47,468 nucleotides of DNA from Prevotella sp. (GTDB lineage Bacteria; Bacteroidota; Bacteroidia; Bacteroidales; Bacteroidaceae), in contig JAFYDA010000037.1 of NCBI GenBank assembly GCA_017545045.1, forward strand, positions 1 through 47,468, read 5' to 3'. Each line of letters opens with the position of its first letter. Positions within the stretch are counted from its first letter, which is position 1. The notes beneath the pieces are model-generated. The model worked only from the letters and a program-made list of their open reading frames with translations, made no database searches and was not told the DNA's origin. Position numbers and translations under genes: made by a program. Below are positions 21,950 to 30,593 of the stretch, in pieces.

Positions 21950-24547
21950 ACGCTGCAAGTCTTTGTCGAGTGACGATGTACCGTAGAGAATCTGGTATTT
22001 GCCAGATTTCACGGAGAGCTCATCGATACTTTCATCGTAGTATTCAAAAGCCTCGCTGTCCAGCGCAATCACGGCCTTCTTGGTCTCGCCGGGCTGCAGG
22101 GTCAGCTTTTGGAAACCTTTCAGGGCCTTGATGGGAGCGCCAGCATCGTCGAGACGCTTCACATATACCTGTACGGTCTCTGTACCCTCGCGCTTGCCAG
22201 TGTTGGTGACGGGAATAGCCAGCACGGTATAGGCTTTGTTCGTCTTGCCAGCCTTAGCCGATTTCGCCGTCATCTTACCCTTGCCAACGCTGAAGGTGGT
22301 GTAGCTCAGACCATAGCCGAAAGCGTACTGCGGCTGACCCGTGAAGTAACGGTAGGTGCGGTTCTTCATGGAATAGTCCATGAAGTCGGGCAAGTCGGCT
22401 GTAGAGCGGTAGAACGTGACGGGTAGCTTGCCGCCGGGGTTGTAGTCGCCGAAGAGCACTTCGGCCAGTGCCTTGGCACCGCCTTGACCAGGATACCAAG
22501 CCTGCAGCAGGGCATCGTACTGACCTTCAACCGAGCCGAAGGCAATGGCTGAGCCAGAGCAGTTGACGAAGATGACGGGCTTGCCTGTGGTGTGCATAGC
22601 TTGAACCAGCATCTGCTGTACTTTTGGCAACTCGATGTCCTGCTTGTCGCCGCCCTCACCCTCCATGCGTGCGGAAATGCCACCGATGATGATGATGGCG
22701 TCGGCTTGTTTCACTTCGTTGGCCAGGCCCGTGAAGTCTGCCAGCTTGCGTTCGCAGATGTCGCCGCGCAGCATGGCAAACTGTCCATTGCCGTGGCTGT
22801 ATTCAATCACGACATCATAGGTCTTGTCTTGTTCTACATTGAACGACTTGTACTCTACACGGCGTCCGAACCCGAAGCCACGGCGACGACCGCCGCCCTG
22901 AGCCTCTTCCACTACTTCTCCGTTCACTTTCAGCACATAGCCGTTGTCGGTAGTGAGCGTGTACTTCATCTCGCCGGTAAAGGTGGCTGTGTATTTACCG
23001 CTGATACGGACGGAGAGTGTGTCGCGATTGACACCTTGAGCAAAGCCCCATGCACCGAAGGTTGAGAAATTCAGCTCTTTATAATATTCCGTTTTGGCTG
23101 GTTCGCCACTTAATTCCTTATTATTAAAGAACTCTACAAGCACGCCCTTGCCGTCGTTGAAGTCGCCAAGATGATGAATGGTCGTATATTCATCGTTCAG
23201 TTCACAGGCCTTCTGGTAAATAATCTTGGTGTTGGGCAAGGCAGCCTTGATGCCGCTGAGCAGTGAGTGCTGATGGGCTTCGGTAGGCGTTCCGCCGTAG
23301 TTACCGTTGAGTAACTCTACGTCATCGGCATTAGGACCGAGGACGGCTAATGTCTTGATGCTCTTTGAGAGCGGCAGGACGGCGTTGTTGTTTTCAAGCA
23401 GCACCATTGACTCGCGAGCTGCCTGAGTGGCCAGCTGGTCGTGCTTTTCACTGCTGATAGTCGAAGCAGGAAGATTCGCCCACGGCAGCATGTCGGCAGG
23501 ATCGAACATTCCCAGCTCAAAGCGTCCAGTGAGCGTGCGGCGAAGATGACCATCGAGATCGCTTTCCTTGATGAGACCTTTCTGCAGACCTTCGGACAGG
23601 TTCATAAAGACCTTTCCGCACTCCAGGTCGGTACCGTTGAGCACAGCGTCGACAGAGGCAGAGAGCGGATCCTTGTGGGTCTCGTGCTGACCGCGGTTGA
23701 AGAAATTGTTGATGGCGTCGCAGTCGGTTACAACCAGTCCGTCGTAGCCCCATTTGTTGCGCAGGATGTCGATAAGCAGACGGTCGCTGGTGCAGCAGGG
23801 TTTTCCTTCAAAGCGCTGATAGGCGCACATCACCTCGCGCACGTTACCTTTCTTTACTAATGTCTTGAATGCTGGCAGGTAGGTTTCCCATAGGTCGCGG
23901 TTTGTCGGCTCTACGTTCATAGAGTGACGCAGGGGCTCAGGGCCACTATGTACAGCGTAGTGCTTGGCACAGGCGTGAGTCTTTAGGTAGTGCGGGTCGT
24001 TGCCCTGCATGCCGAGCACGGTCTGCAAACCGAGGATGGCGTTCATATACGGATCCTCGCCGCAGGTCTCCTGTCCGCGTCCCCAGCGCGGGTCACGGAA
24101 GATGTTGACATTAGGACACCAGAACGTCAGCTCTGGGTTGCCAGGGTAGTAGGTGACGCCTTGCGGCACGTTGAAAATATTGTGGTCAGAACGGTTCCAG
24201 TTGGCTCGGGCCTCATCGCTGACCTGTGAGAAAACATCGTAAACCAACTGTGCATTAAAGGCTGCCGCCATGCCGATAGGCTGTGGGTAGACCGTATAGC
24301 CGCCCTGACGCACACCATGACAGGCTTCGCTCCACCAGTTATATGAGGGGATGCCAAGACGGTCTACCGAAGCCGACTTATTCATCATCAGTCCAACTTT
24401 CTCATCGGGCTTCAGCATACTGAGCAGGTTTTCCACGCGCTCCGCTGTCGGAAGCGTTGGGTTCTGCCACGGGTACTTCTCTTGGGCAGTAACGCTGGAT
24501 GTAGCCAGCAGGGCGATCACAGTCGCCACCATTGTTGTCTTTTTCAT
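21929..24547 (-). CDS. GH3 beta-glycosidase with inserted PA14 domain
   Basis: An 872-aa exported enzyme with a signal peptide MKKTTMVATVIALLATSSVT. GH3 N-terminal domain: RDPRWGRGQETCGEDP, the KH dyad K195-H196 and the nucleophile D275 in LVVTDCDA. The C-terminal GH3 sandwich is interrupted at about 465-597 by a PA14 domain (GVLVEFFNNKEL through FAMLRGDI), which often shapes substrate choice. A fibronectin-III-like domain ends the protein (EGTETVQVYVKR). The layout is that of Bacteroidales beta-xylosidases and beta-glucosidases; I cannot choose between them. A Gly-Arg-rich insert (AQGGGRRRGFGFGRR) lies inside PA14. It follows the esterase gene by 29 nt in one operon, transcribed from 26618-26610. 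Confidence 0.92.
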   Translation of the reverse strand: MKKTTMVATVIALLATSSVTAQEKYPWQNPTLPTAERVENLLSMLKPDEKVGLMMNKSASVDRLGIPSYNWWSEACHGVRQGGYTVYPQPIGMAAAFNAQLVYDVFSQVSDEARANWNRSDHNIFNVPQGVTYYPGNPELTFWCPNVNIFRDPRWGRGQETCGEDPYMNAILGLQTVLGMQGNDPHYLKTHACAKHYAVHSGPEPLRHSMNVEPTNRDLWETYLPAFKTLVKKGNVREVMCAYQRFEGKPCCTSDRLLIDILRNKWGYDGLVVTDCDAINNFFNRGQHETHKDPLSASVDAVLNGTDLECGKVFMNLSEGLQKGLIKESDLDGHLRRTLTGRFELGMFDPADMLPWANLPASTISSEKHDQLATQAARESMVLLENNNAVLPLSKSIKTLAVLGPNADDVELLNGNYGGTPTEAHQHSLLSGIKAALPNTKIIYQKACELNDEYTTIHHLGDFNDGKGVLVEFFNNKELSGEPAKTEYYKELNFSTFGAWGFAQGVNRDTLSVRISGKYTATFTGEMKYTLTTDNGYVLKVNGEVVEEAQGGGRRRGFGFGRRVEYKSFNVEQDKTYDVVIEYSHGNGQFAMLRGDICERKLADFTGLANEVKQADAIIIIGGISARMEGEGGDKQDIELPKVQQMLVQAMHTTGKPVIFVNCSGSAIAFGSVEGQYDALLQAWYPGQGGAKALAEVLFGDYNPGGKLPVTFYRSTADLPDFMDYSMKNRTYRYFTGQPQYAFGYGLSYTTFSVGKGKMTAKSAKAGKTNKAYTVLAIPVTNTGKREGTETVQVYVKRLDDAGAPIKALKGFQKLTLQPGETKKAVIALDSEAFEYYDESIDELSVKSGKYQILYGTSSLDKDLQRLDFEVK

Positions 24548-24576
24548 TGAATGGATAGTATTAATGTGTTGATGAG

Positions 24577-26577
24577 TTAGAATCCATTGAAGCCGCCACC
24601 GAAGCCGCCGCCACCTCGACGTCCGCCACCGAAGCCGCCACCGCCGCGACGTCCACCACCGAAGCCGCCACCGCCGCCAAAGCCAGGAAACTGAGGTTCA
24701 GGCTCTTTTCCCAAGTCAAGGAGCAGTTTCACCAGAGCCATGCGGCGCTGTGTCCATGTGGGATAGTCGTCGGCGCGCAGCACTTTTGGCGAGAAGCCCG
24801 ACATCTGAGGCATACCGCCGCCACCCTGCTGCATGAATTCAAGGGCACTTGTGGTGATGATGCACGGCTTGGTCTTGCCGTCGGCATACAAGCGGTCGGC
24901 AATGGCATCGGCACCACCCACCTTGAACCAGCTCTCCATCGTGTCGTCCTTACCAGGAATCAGTTGGACGAATCTGGGGAAGGACATGCCTCTCTGCTGA
25001 GACATAGGGGATGTGTACCATGCTTCTTGACGTTCAATATCGTAGCTCGTGCGGCCATGTTCGATGTCACCTTGTGAAGCGAAGTTGAACGGGGAATGTG
25101 GATTGTCGGCCACGCTGTATTTGAAACCACGGTCTGGCGAGAGATGCATATTGCTGGGGTCGGCAACAGGTGTGCCGTCGGCGATGAAGCAATATCTAAA
25201 TGTCTCGAAGAGATAGTCGGTGAGCGTGGTGCTCCATACGCCGTCGCTGTCGCGCTTCATGGTGATGCTCTCTGGGAGCATTTCACACACCAACTCCACT
25301 TTCTTGGCATCGGGTGCCTTGAATCGGAAGGTGATGCCTTGTTCGCTGTATTCGGGTGAAATGACTGGACGCGGGAAGAGACGCGCCATGACACCAGGCG
25401 TGAACTGCTGCTCATTGCCAGTGGCGGCTGGGGCAGGCTTTCCTTCCTTCATGGCAGCCTCTGCGGCTTTTTTGTTGAAGAGCAACGGAAGCGTCTTTGC
25501 CAAGAAGTATTTGGCATTCATCCATGTATGGCCAAATTTGTCGGAAGTGAATTCCTTAACCGAGCGGATGCCTTTCTTGTCGAGAAATTCCATGTAGTCA
25601 CGCGCATTGCCATAGAGGAAGTCATCGGTGCCAACGCCAAGCCAGAAGAGATGAACCTTCTTGTTGGTGTCGTCGGCATTGTCATAGACATTGGGAATGT
25701 CGGTAGACGTAAACGAACTGTAACTGCAGAGGTATGAGAACTTGTCGAGATTTGTAAGGCCGTTGAACAGGGCCTGATTTCCACCGCGTGAGAAACCGCC
25801 AATGGCGCGGTTGTCACGGTTGTTCACCGTGCGGTAGTTCTTCTCAATGTAAGGCATCAGATCGTAAATAAGATCCTTGCTGAACACGTCGCCGCCGAAA
25901 CGCGTTTGTGGCTGGTCTTGTGCCGGGGGAGTTATCAACAGCTTGGACGGATTGCCGTAAGGCAGCACTACAATCATCTCCTTCGCCTGCTTGTCGGCCA
26001 GCAGATTGTCAAGGATATAGTTCACACGTCCCACTTTGTAGTACACTTCCTCTGTGTCGGTGGTTCCGCTGATAAGATAAAACACCGGATACTTCTTTTG
26101 CTGGTCTCCCATGTTGAAGCCCTGTCCCATCGCGTTATAGCTGGGTGGCAGATAGACGATAGCAGTGTTTGTGCCGCCAAGGCTCTTCGAGTAGTAATGG
26201 ATGTACTCTACGCGTCCATGGGGAACGTCCCGGATATCGTGGGGCAGTGTTCCATTGCCGTGAATTTCCAGAAGGCTGTTCTTGAAACCTTCATTGGGGA
26301 AATACAGTGGATTTTCGGGATCCATGATGCTCACTCCGTCAACGATATAGCAGTATGGATACATGTCGGGGGCGGCAGGACCGAGGGTTATCGTCCACAA
26401 ACCGTCGGCGTTGCGGGTCATTTCCTTTCGACCCGCGAACTGCACATCAACCTGTACGGCTTTTGCAGAGTCGTTTTTATACAGGAACGTCACCGTCCCA
26501 TCATTGTTGCAGCGGGGCTGAGCACTCATGGTGGCAGCTGAAAGCAGCATAGTTAAACTCATGAATGTTTTTTTCAT
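24577..26577 (-). CDS. secreted esterase with duplicated, degenerate second half (CE1-like)
   Basis: A 666-aa exported protein; the start at 26577 gives the signal peptide MKKTFMSLTMLLSAATMSAQ. First half: an Ig-like E-set domain (about 28-95) and an alpha/beta-hydrolase of CE1/esterase-D type (about 125-375) with nucleophile S263 in GGFSRGGNQ and a likely catalytic H351 in DKFGHTWMN. Second half: another E-set (about 405-490) and the beginning of a second esterase (FKVGGADAIADRLYADGKTK) that lacks any GxSxG and breaks off after about 90 residues. The C-terminus is a repetitive Gly-Arg-Phe-rich tail (GGGFGGGRRGGGGFGGG). It precedes the GH3 gene in an operon, which suggests deacylation of hemicellulose side chains. 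The acyl group is not known. Confidence 0.85.
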   Translation of the reverse strand: MKKTFMSLTMLLSAATMSAQPRCNNDGTVTFLYKNDSAKAVQVDVQFAGRKEMTRNADGLWTITLGPAAPDMYPYCYIVDGVSIMDPENPLYFPNEGFKNSLLEIHGNGTLPHDIRDVPHGRVEYIHYYSKSLGGTNTAIVYLPPSYNAMGQGFNMGDQQKKYPVFYLISGTTDTEEVYYKVGRVNYILDNLLADKQAKEMIVVLPYGNPSKLLITPPAQDQPQTRFGGDVFSKDLIYDLMPYIEKNYRTVNNRDNRAIGGFSRGGNQALFNGLTNLDKFSYLCSYSSFTSTDIPNVYDNADDTNKKVHLFWLGVGTDDFLYGNARDYMEFLDKKGIRSVKEFTSDKFGHTWMNAKYFLAKTLPLLFNKKAAEAAMKEGKPAPAATGNEQQFTPGVMARLFPRPVISPEYSEQGITFRFKAPDAKKVELVCEMLPESITMKRDSDGVWSTTLTDYLFETFRYCFIADGTPVADPSNMHLSPDRGFKYSVADNPHSPFNFASQGDIEHGRTSYDIERQEAWYTSPMSQQRGMSFPRFVQLIPGKDDTMESWFKVGGADAIADRLYADGKTKPCIITTSALEFMQQGGGGMPQMSGFSPKVLRADDYPTWTQRRMALVKLLLDLGKEPEPQFPGFGGGGGFGGGRRGGGGFGGGRRGGGGFGGGFNGF

Positions 26578-26609
26578 AGCTCTAAAGTTTAATAAGTTGA
26601 TATTATGCA

Positions 26610-26618
26610 GCAAAGATA
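26610..26618 (-). promoter_or_regulatory. -7 box for the esterase-GH3 operon
   Basis: On the minus strand the sequence is TATCTTTGC, an exact TAnnTTTG match, 33 nt before the esterase ATG at 26577. A -33 box is unclear in the T-rich upstream DNA. Confidence 0.65.
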
Positions 26619-26736
26619 ACAAAAAAAACGAACTTGTTGTTTTTTTTCATTGCTTTTTTTACACAGGACATCAACTTTGGAACGTAGACGAAACAAAGTG
26701 AGACATCTGGTGGAGGTCAAGTATGGTTTTCTTTTG

Positions 26737-26744
26737 TAACTTTG
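26737..26744 (+). promoter_or_regulatory. -7 box for the GH31 operon
   Basis: TAACTTTG followed by TAGCC matches the consensus exactly and lies 42 nt before the ATG at 26786. It is divergent from the esterase-GH3 promoter at 26618-26610, so both strands fire from the same 208-bp gap, which holds no gene. Confidence 0.65.
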
Positions 26745-26785
26745 TAGCCATATTTTTTATTGGAAAAATTTTTTTATTGGAAAAA

Positions 26786-28957
26786 ATGAAAAAGACAGTT
26801 TTTGTTATAGCAGTACTATTGGCTACACTAACGGTTCAGGCACGCACTGAAAAATTCGGCAAGGGACAACTAACGGTAACCACCGTAGCCCACAATGCGG
26901 TTCGCATTCAATATTGCGAGGAAGAGGCGAAAGACGTTCTTCCCGACTGGCTGTATGTGAAGCATGGCGAAGTGAAGTCGGCTGATGTAAAGGTAGATAT
27001 TGATGCGCGTCGACAGTTGGTGATAGTGAAGAACCGACAGGGAAAAGCGGTCTTTACCGCCACGAGTCACCAGATGACAGGCTCTGAGGCAGTGCTGGCA
27101 TTTGCGTCGCCTAAAGATGAAGCGCTCTTCGGACTTGGACAGTTCCAAGATGGTTATTCAAACGTACGTGGGCTTTCACGACGGCTGACTCAAGTGAATA
27201 CTCAGATAAGCCTGCCGATGTTGCTCTCTAGCAAAGGCTACGGCGTGCTGTGGAATAACTATGGACTGACAGAGTTTAATCCTTGTGGTCAGCAAGTAAG
27301 TCTGCAACGACGCGAAGGCACTGGCCAAAGTGAGGTTGTGAATATAACCACAACAGAAGGTGGACGACAGGAGGTGCGTCAGCGTAATATTTATGAGGCT
27401 TCAATTGAGATAGCTAAAGACGGAGATTACTCTTTGCTTTTGGACGTCGGTCAGAAAATGGCACGCCGACATAACCTCGTCATTGATGGCCAGACGGTGA
27501 TAGAGATGCAGAATTTATGGCTGCCACCCACCACATCGGCCATCGTTCACCTCACAGCAGGCCGTCATACCGTGACGGCAGAATTGTCGAGAGGCGACAA
27601 TCCAGTGCTGTTCTATGATAAGGTGAATGATGAAACGAAATTTCGTTCGCCTGTGGCTACGCAGGTTGACTATACCGTTTTTGTTGGTTCGCCCGATGAG
27701 ATTATTGCCACTTATCGTGAGTTGACAGGTCCCTGTCCGCTGATGCCCTCTTGGGCACTTGGCTACATCCACTGCCGTGAAAGGTTTCATTCTTCTGAGG
27801 AAATCCTCCAGACCTCCAACCGCTTCCGCGAAGAAAAACTACCGTTGAGCGTCATTGTTCAGGACTGGCAGTATTGGGGGAAATACGGCTGGAACTCCAT
27901 GAAGTTTGATGAACAATTCTATCCTGATCCCAAGGCTCTGACAGATAGTCTGCACAAAATGAATGTCCGTCTGATGGTCAGCGTATGGTCTAAGATTGAC
28001 AAGAACTCAGAAGTGGGACAGCAGATGGAGCACGACCAATACTATATTCCAGGTACCGACTGGATAGATTTCTTCAATCCCGAAGCTGCAGCATCCTATT
28101 GGCGCAACTTCCGTGAACGTCTTGTACCGTTAGGCATTGATGCCTGGTGGCAGGACGCAACAGAACCAGAGAACGACGACCTCGTAGGGCGACGCGTGAA
28201 CAATGGTAAATGGGCAGGTGAGCAGGTTCGTAACGTCTATCCCCTGTTGGTCAACAAAACCGTTTACGAGGGACTGGCAAGTCTTCAGAACAATTCAACC
28301 TATAGTCCTATGATTCTGACGCGTTGCGGCTTCCCCGGTATCCAGCGATATGGCTCTGCACTATGGAGCGGCGACGTGGGCAACGACTGGGAGACTTTCC
28401 GTCGTCAGATTGTGGCTGGTCTCGGTGTGCAGGCAGCAGGTGTGCCCTGGTGGACTTACGATGCTGGCGGTTTCTTCCGTCCTGGTGACCAGTACACCAA
28501 TCAGGACTATATCGAGCGCATGTTGCGCTGGATAGAGACAAGCGTCTATCTGCCGCTGATGCGTGTGCACGGCTACATGAGCAATACCGAACCTTGGAAC
28601 TACGGTCCAGAGGCACAGGCCGTCATTGCCGAATGTCTGCATGAACGCGAACAGCTTCGGCCCTATTTGGAGAAATGCGCTGCGCGTATTGCTTCCGAAG
28701 GATACACGTTGATGCGTCCTCTTGTCTTCGACTTTGCCGACGACCCTGTGGCCTTGCAGCAGAAGTATGAGTATATGTTTGGCCCAGAACTGCTCATCAG
28801 TCCTGTTACAGAGGCTGGTGTGACAGAATGGAAGACCTATTTGCCGAAAAACAAGGGTGGTTGGCGCGACCGTCGTACAGGTCAGCACTATGAAGGCGGC
28901 CAGACCGTCACCACATCTGTTGACAAAGCGCATATCCCTGTCTTTGTACGTCTATAA
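26786..28957 (+). CDS. GH31 alpha-xylosidase-like enzyme with PA14 insert
   Basis: A 723-aa exported glycoside hydrolase. The start at 26786 gives the signal peptide MKKTVFVIAVLLATLTVQA; the frame is open upstream but lies over the promoter. GH31 features are an N-terminal sandwich, a PA14 insert at about 197-300 (YEASIEIAKDGDYSLLLDVG), nucleophile D457 in WWQDATEPE and acid/base D530 in SGDVGNDWETF. The PA14 insert and overall layout match alpha-xylosidases that act on xyloglucan oligosaccharides, so this is the likely role; alpha-glucosidase cannot be excluded. It is divergent from the esterase-GH3 operon and leads a rightward run of tightly spaced genes. Confidence 0.92.
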   Translation: MKKTVFVIAVLLATLTVQARTEKFGKGQLTVTTVAHNAVRIQYCEEEAKDVLPDWLYVKHGEVKSADVKVDIDARRQLVIVKNRQGKAVFTATSHQMTGSEAVLAFASPKDEALFGLGQFQDGYSNVRGLSRRLTQVNTQISLPMLLSSKGYGVLWNNYGLTEFNPCGQQVSLQRREGTGQSEVVNITTTEGGRQEVRQRNIYEASIEIAKDGDYSLLLDVGQKMARRHNLVIDGQTVIEMQNLWLPPTTSAIVHLTAGRHTVTAELSRGDNPVLFYDKVNDETKFRSPVATQVDYTVFVGSPDEIIATYRELTGPCPLMPSWALGYIHCRERFHSSEEILQTSNRFREEKLPLSVIVQDWQYWGKYGWNSMKFDEQFYPDPKALTDSLHKMNVRLMVSVWSKIDKNSEVGQQMEHDQYYIPGTDWIDFFNPEAAASYWRNFRERLVPLGIDAWWQDATEPENDDLVGRRVNNGKWAGEQVRNVYPLLVNKTVYEGLASLQNNSTYSPMILTRCGFPGIQRYGSALWSGDVGNDWETFRRQIVAGLGVQAAGVPWWTYDAGGFFRPGDQYTNQDYIERMLRWIETSVYLPLMRVHGYMSNTEPWNYGPEAQAVIAECLHEREQLRPYLEKCAARIASEGYTLMRPLVFDFADDPVALQQKYEYMFGPELLISPVTEAGVTEWKTYLPKNKGGWRDRRTGQHYEGGQTVTTSVDKAHIPVFVRL

Positions 28958-28991
28958 CAGAGACGTCAGAGAAATTAAATAATTGACTACC

Positions 28992-30122
28992 ATGATTGAA
29001 ATACGTAAAGTTTCCACGAAACGTGAACTGAAGCAATTTGTCCAATTCTATTATGATCTTTACCGCGACAGCAAAGAAGCGGTTCCTTATCTGTTTTCCG
29101 ACGAGATGGCCACGTTGCGGCGTGATAAGAATCCGTCGTTCGAATGTTGTGAAGCAGACTATTTTCTGGCGCTTCAAGACAATAGAGTGGTTGGCCGTGT
29201 GGCTGCCATCATCAATCGTCGTGCCAACGAGCAGTGGCATGTGAACCAAGTACGCTTTGGATGGTTTGACTTCATCGACAATCTTGAAGTCAGCACAGCC
29301 CTTCTCAATGCCGTCGAGCAGTGGGGACGCGAACGTGGCATGACAGAGATGGCCGGTCCCCTTGGCTTTATCGATACAGACCGTGAAGGTATGCTTATCG
29401 AAGGCTTCGACGAACTCTCTACGATGTACGTCAACTACAACTACGCTTATTACCCCCAGCACATCCAGCGCATCGGCGGGTTTCAGAAAGACAATGACTA
29501 CATTGAGTTCAAGGTCAAGGTGCCCGAAGACGACAATTACAAATTCCACAAGATTGCCCAGATGGTCAAGCAGCGCTACGGTCTCCGCGTCCATAAGTTT
29601 ACCCGTAAGGAATTGCTAAGTGGAGGCTACGGCCGCGAAGTATTCCATCTGCTTAATGCCACCTACAAGGACCTCTACGGGTTCAGCGTGCTCTCACAAT
29701 CACAGATTGACAAGCTTGTCAACGACTATATCAAGATAGCCGACCTGAATCTTGTCACGGCCATCATGGATGGCGACCGCATGATAGGTTTCGGCATTAC
29801 CTTCCCCTCTTTCAGCCGTGCGCTTCAGAATACCCGCGACGGGCGGATGTTTCCTTTTGGCTGGTGGCACGTGCTGAAGATACTGAAATGGCACAGGACA
29901 GATACTGTCGACTTGCTTCTGATAGGTGTGCTGCCTGAATACCGCACAAAAGGTGCCGTCGCACTCATCTTCGACGACCTCATCCACCAGTTCCAGCGCT
30001 ACGGCTTCAAGTGGGCCGATGCCATGCCTCAAATGGAGCGCAACGAGGCCGTTCTCTCTCAATGGCAGTATCTCGACAGCCGACAGCACCGCCGTCACCG
30101 ATGTTTCAGAAAGACACTGTAA
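28992..30122 (+). CDS. GNAT-like acyltransferase
   Basis: A 376-aa cytoplasmic protein of a Bacteroidales family usually annotated as GNAT acetyltransferase. The ATG at 28992 is chosen; an upstream TTG at 28983 is less likely. The N-terminal part has RDKNPSFE and YFLALQDNRVVGRVAAI, the centre has GPLGFIDTDREGMLIEGF, and the C-terminal GNAT-like core has VDLLLIGVLPEYRTKGA (acetyl-CoA loop region) and ends ERNEAVLSQWQYLDS with a basic tail. It starts 34 nt after GH31 and ends 3 nt before the next gene. The substrate is unknown and nothing links it to glycan breakdown except position. Confidence 0.8.
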   Translation: MIEIRKVSTKRELKQFVQFYYDLYRDSKEAVPYLFSDEMATLRRDKNPSFECCEADYFLALQDNRVVGRVAAIINRRANEQWHVNQVRFGWFDFIDNLEVSTALLNAVEQWGRERGMTEMAGPLGFIDTDREGMLIEGFDELSTMYVNYNYAYYPQHIQRIGGFQKDNDYIEFKVKVPEDDNYKFHKIAQMVKQRYGLRVHKFTRKELLSGGYGREVFHLLNATYKDLYGFSVLSQSQIDKLVNDYIKIADLNLVTAIMDGDRMIGFGITFPSFSRALQNTRDGRMFPFGWWHVLKILKWHRTDTVDLLLIGVLPEYRTKGAVALIFDDLIHQFQRYGFKWADAMPQMERNEAVLSQWQYLDSRQHRRHRCFRKTL

Positions 30123-30125
30123 CTA

Positions 30126-30593
30126 ATGACCAAGCGGATGGTCTTCACTGTGCAGCTCCTGCTTTTTGCCGTCATGGCGTGTGCTCAGCATTATGAGTTG
30201 CGATGTGAACACGACAGCCTTTTTTGGCTGAATGAATGGCGGTTACCCTATCCTGTCTACCAATTCCAGACGGGCGACGTGGATGGCGATGGACGAGCAG
30301 ATGCCATGGTGGGCGTAGTAAAGACGACACGCTTCTACCCGGAAAAGGGACGGCGGCTCTTTATCTTCAAACAGGTGGAAGGCAAGGTGCGTCCATTGTG
30401 GCTTGGCTCGAAGTTGGGCGGCATCTTGTGCGACTTCCGCTTCATCAACGGACGCATCCGCAGTTTGGAGATGACCACTGACCATCAATACGTAGTCGCC
30501 GAGTACCGGTGGAGCGGCTTTGGAATGGCTTTCGAACGCTTTCTTATCAAAGGAACAAATCAAAAAACAGCAATAAAAACCTTCAACCAATGA
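30126..30593 (+). CDS. small exported protein with DxDGDG calcium-loop-like motif
   Basis: A 155-aa protein with a signal peptide (MTKRMVFTVQLLLFAVMACA then QHYELRC). A motif GDVDGDGRADAMVGV at about 50-64 resembles the FG-GAP/VCBS or dockerin-type calcium loop. The remainder has beta-strand character (RLFIFKQVEGKVRPLWLG, VVAEYRWSGFGMAFERF). I do not recognise a named family. It sits 3 nt after the acetyltransferase gene and its TGA stop overlaps the ATG of the DUF3160 lipoprotein, so translation of the two is likely coupled and the products may act together in the periplasm. Confidence 0.75.
   Translation: MTKRMVFTVQLLLFAVMACAQHYELRCEHDSLFWLNEWRLPYPVYQFQTGDVDGDGRADAMVGVVKTTRFYPEKGRRLFIFKQVEGKVRPLWLGSKLGGILCDFRFINGRIRSLEMTTDHQYVVAEYRWSGFGMAFERFLIKGTNQKTAIKTFNQ

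Noticed and set aside
21929-28957. A canonical polysaccharide utilisation locus
   Set aside because: GH3, esterase and GH31 genes are clustered, but there is no SusC/SusD pair, hybrid two-component sensor or ECF sigma factor in the window, so I describe it as a hemicellulase cluster only.
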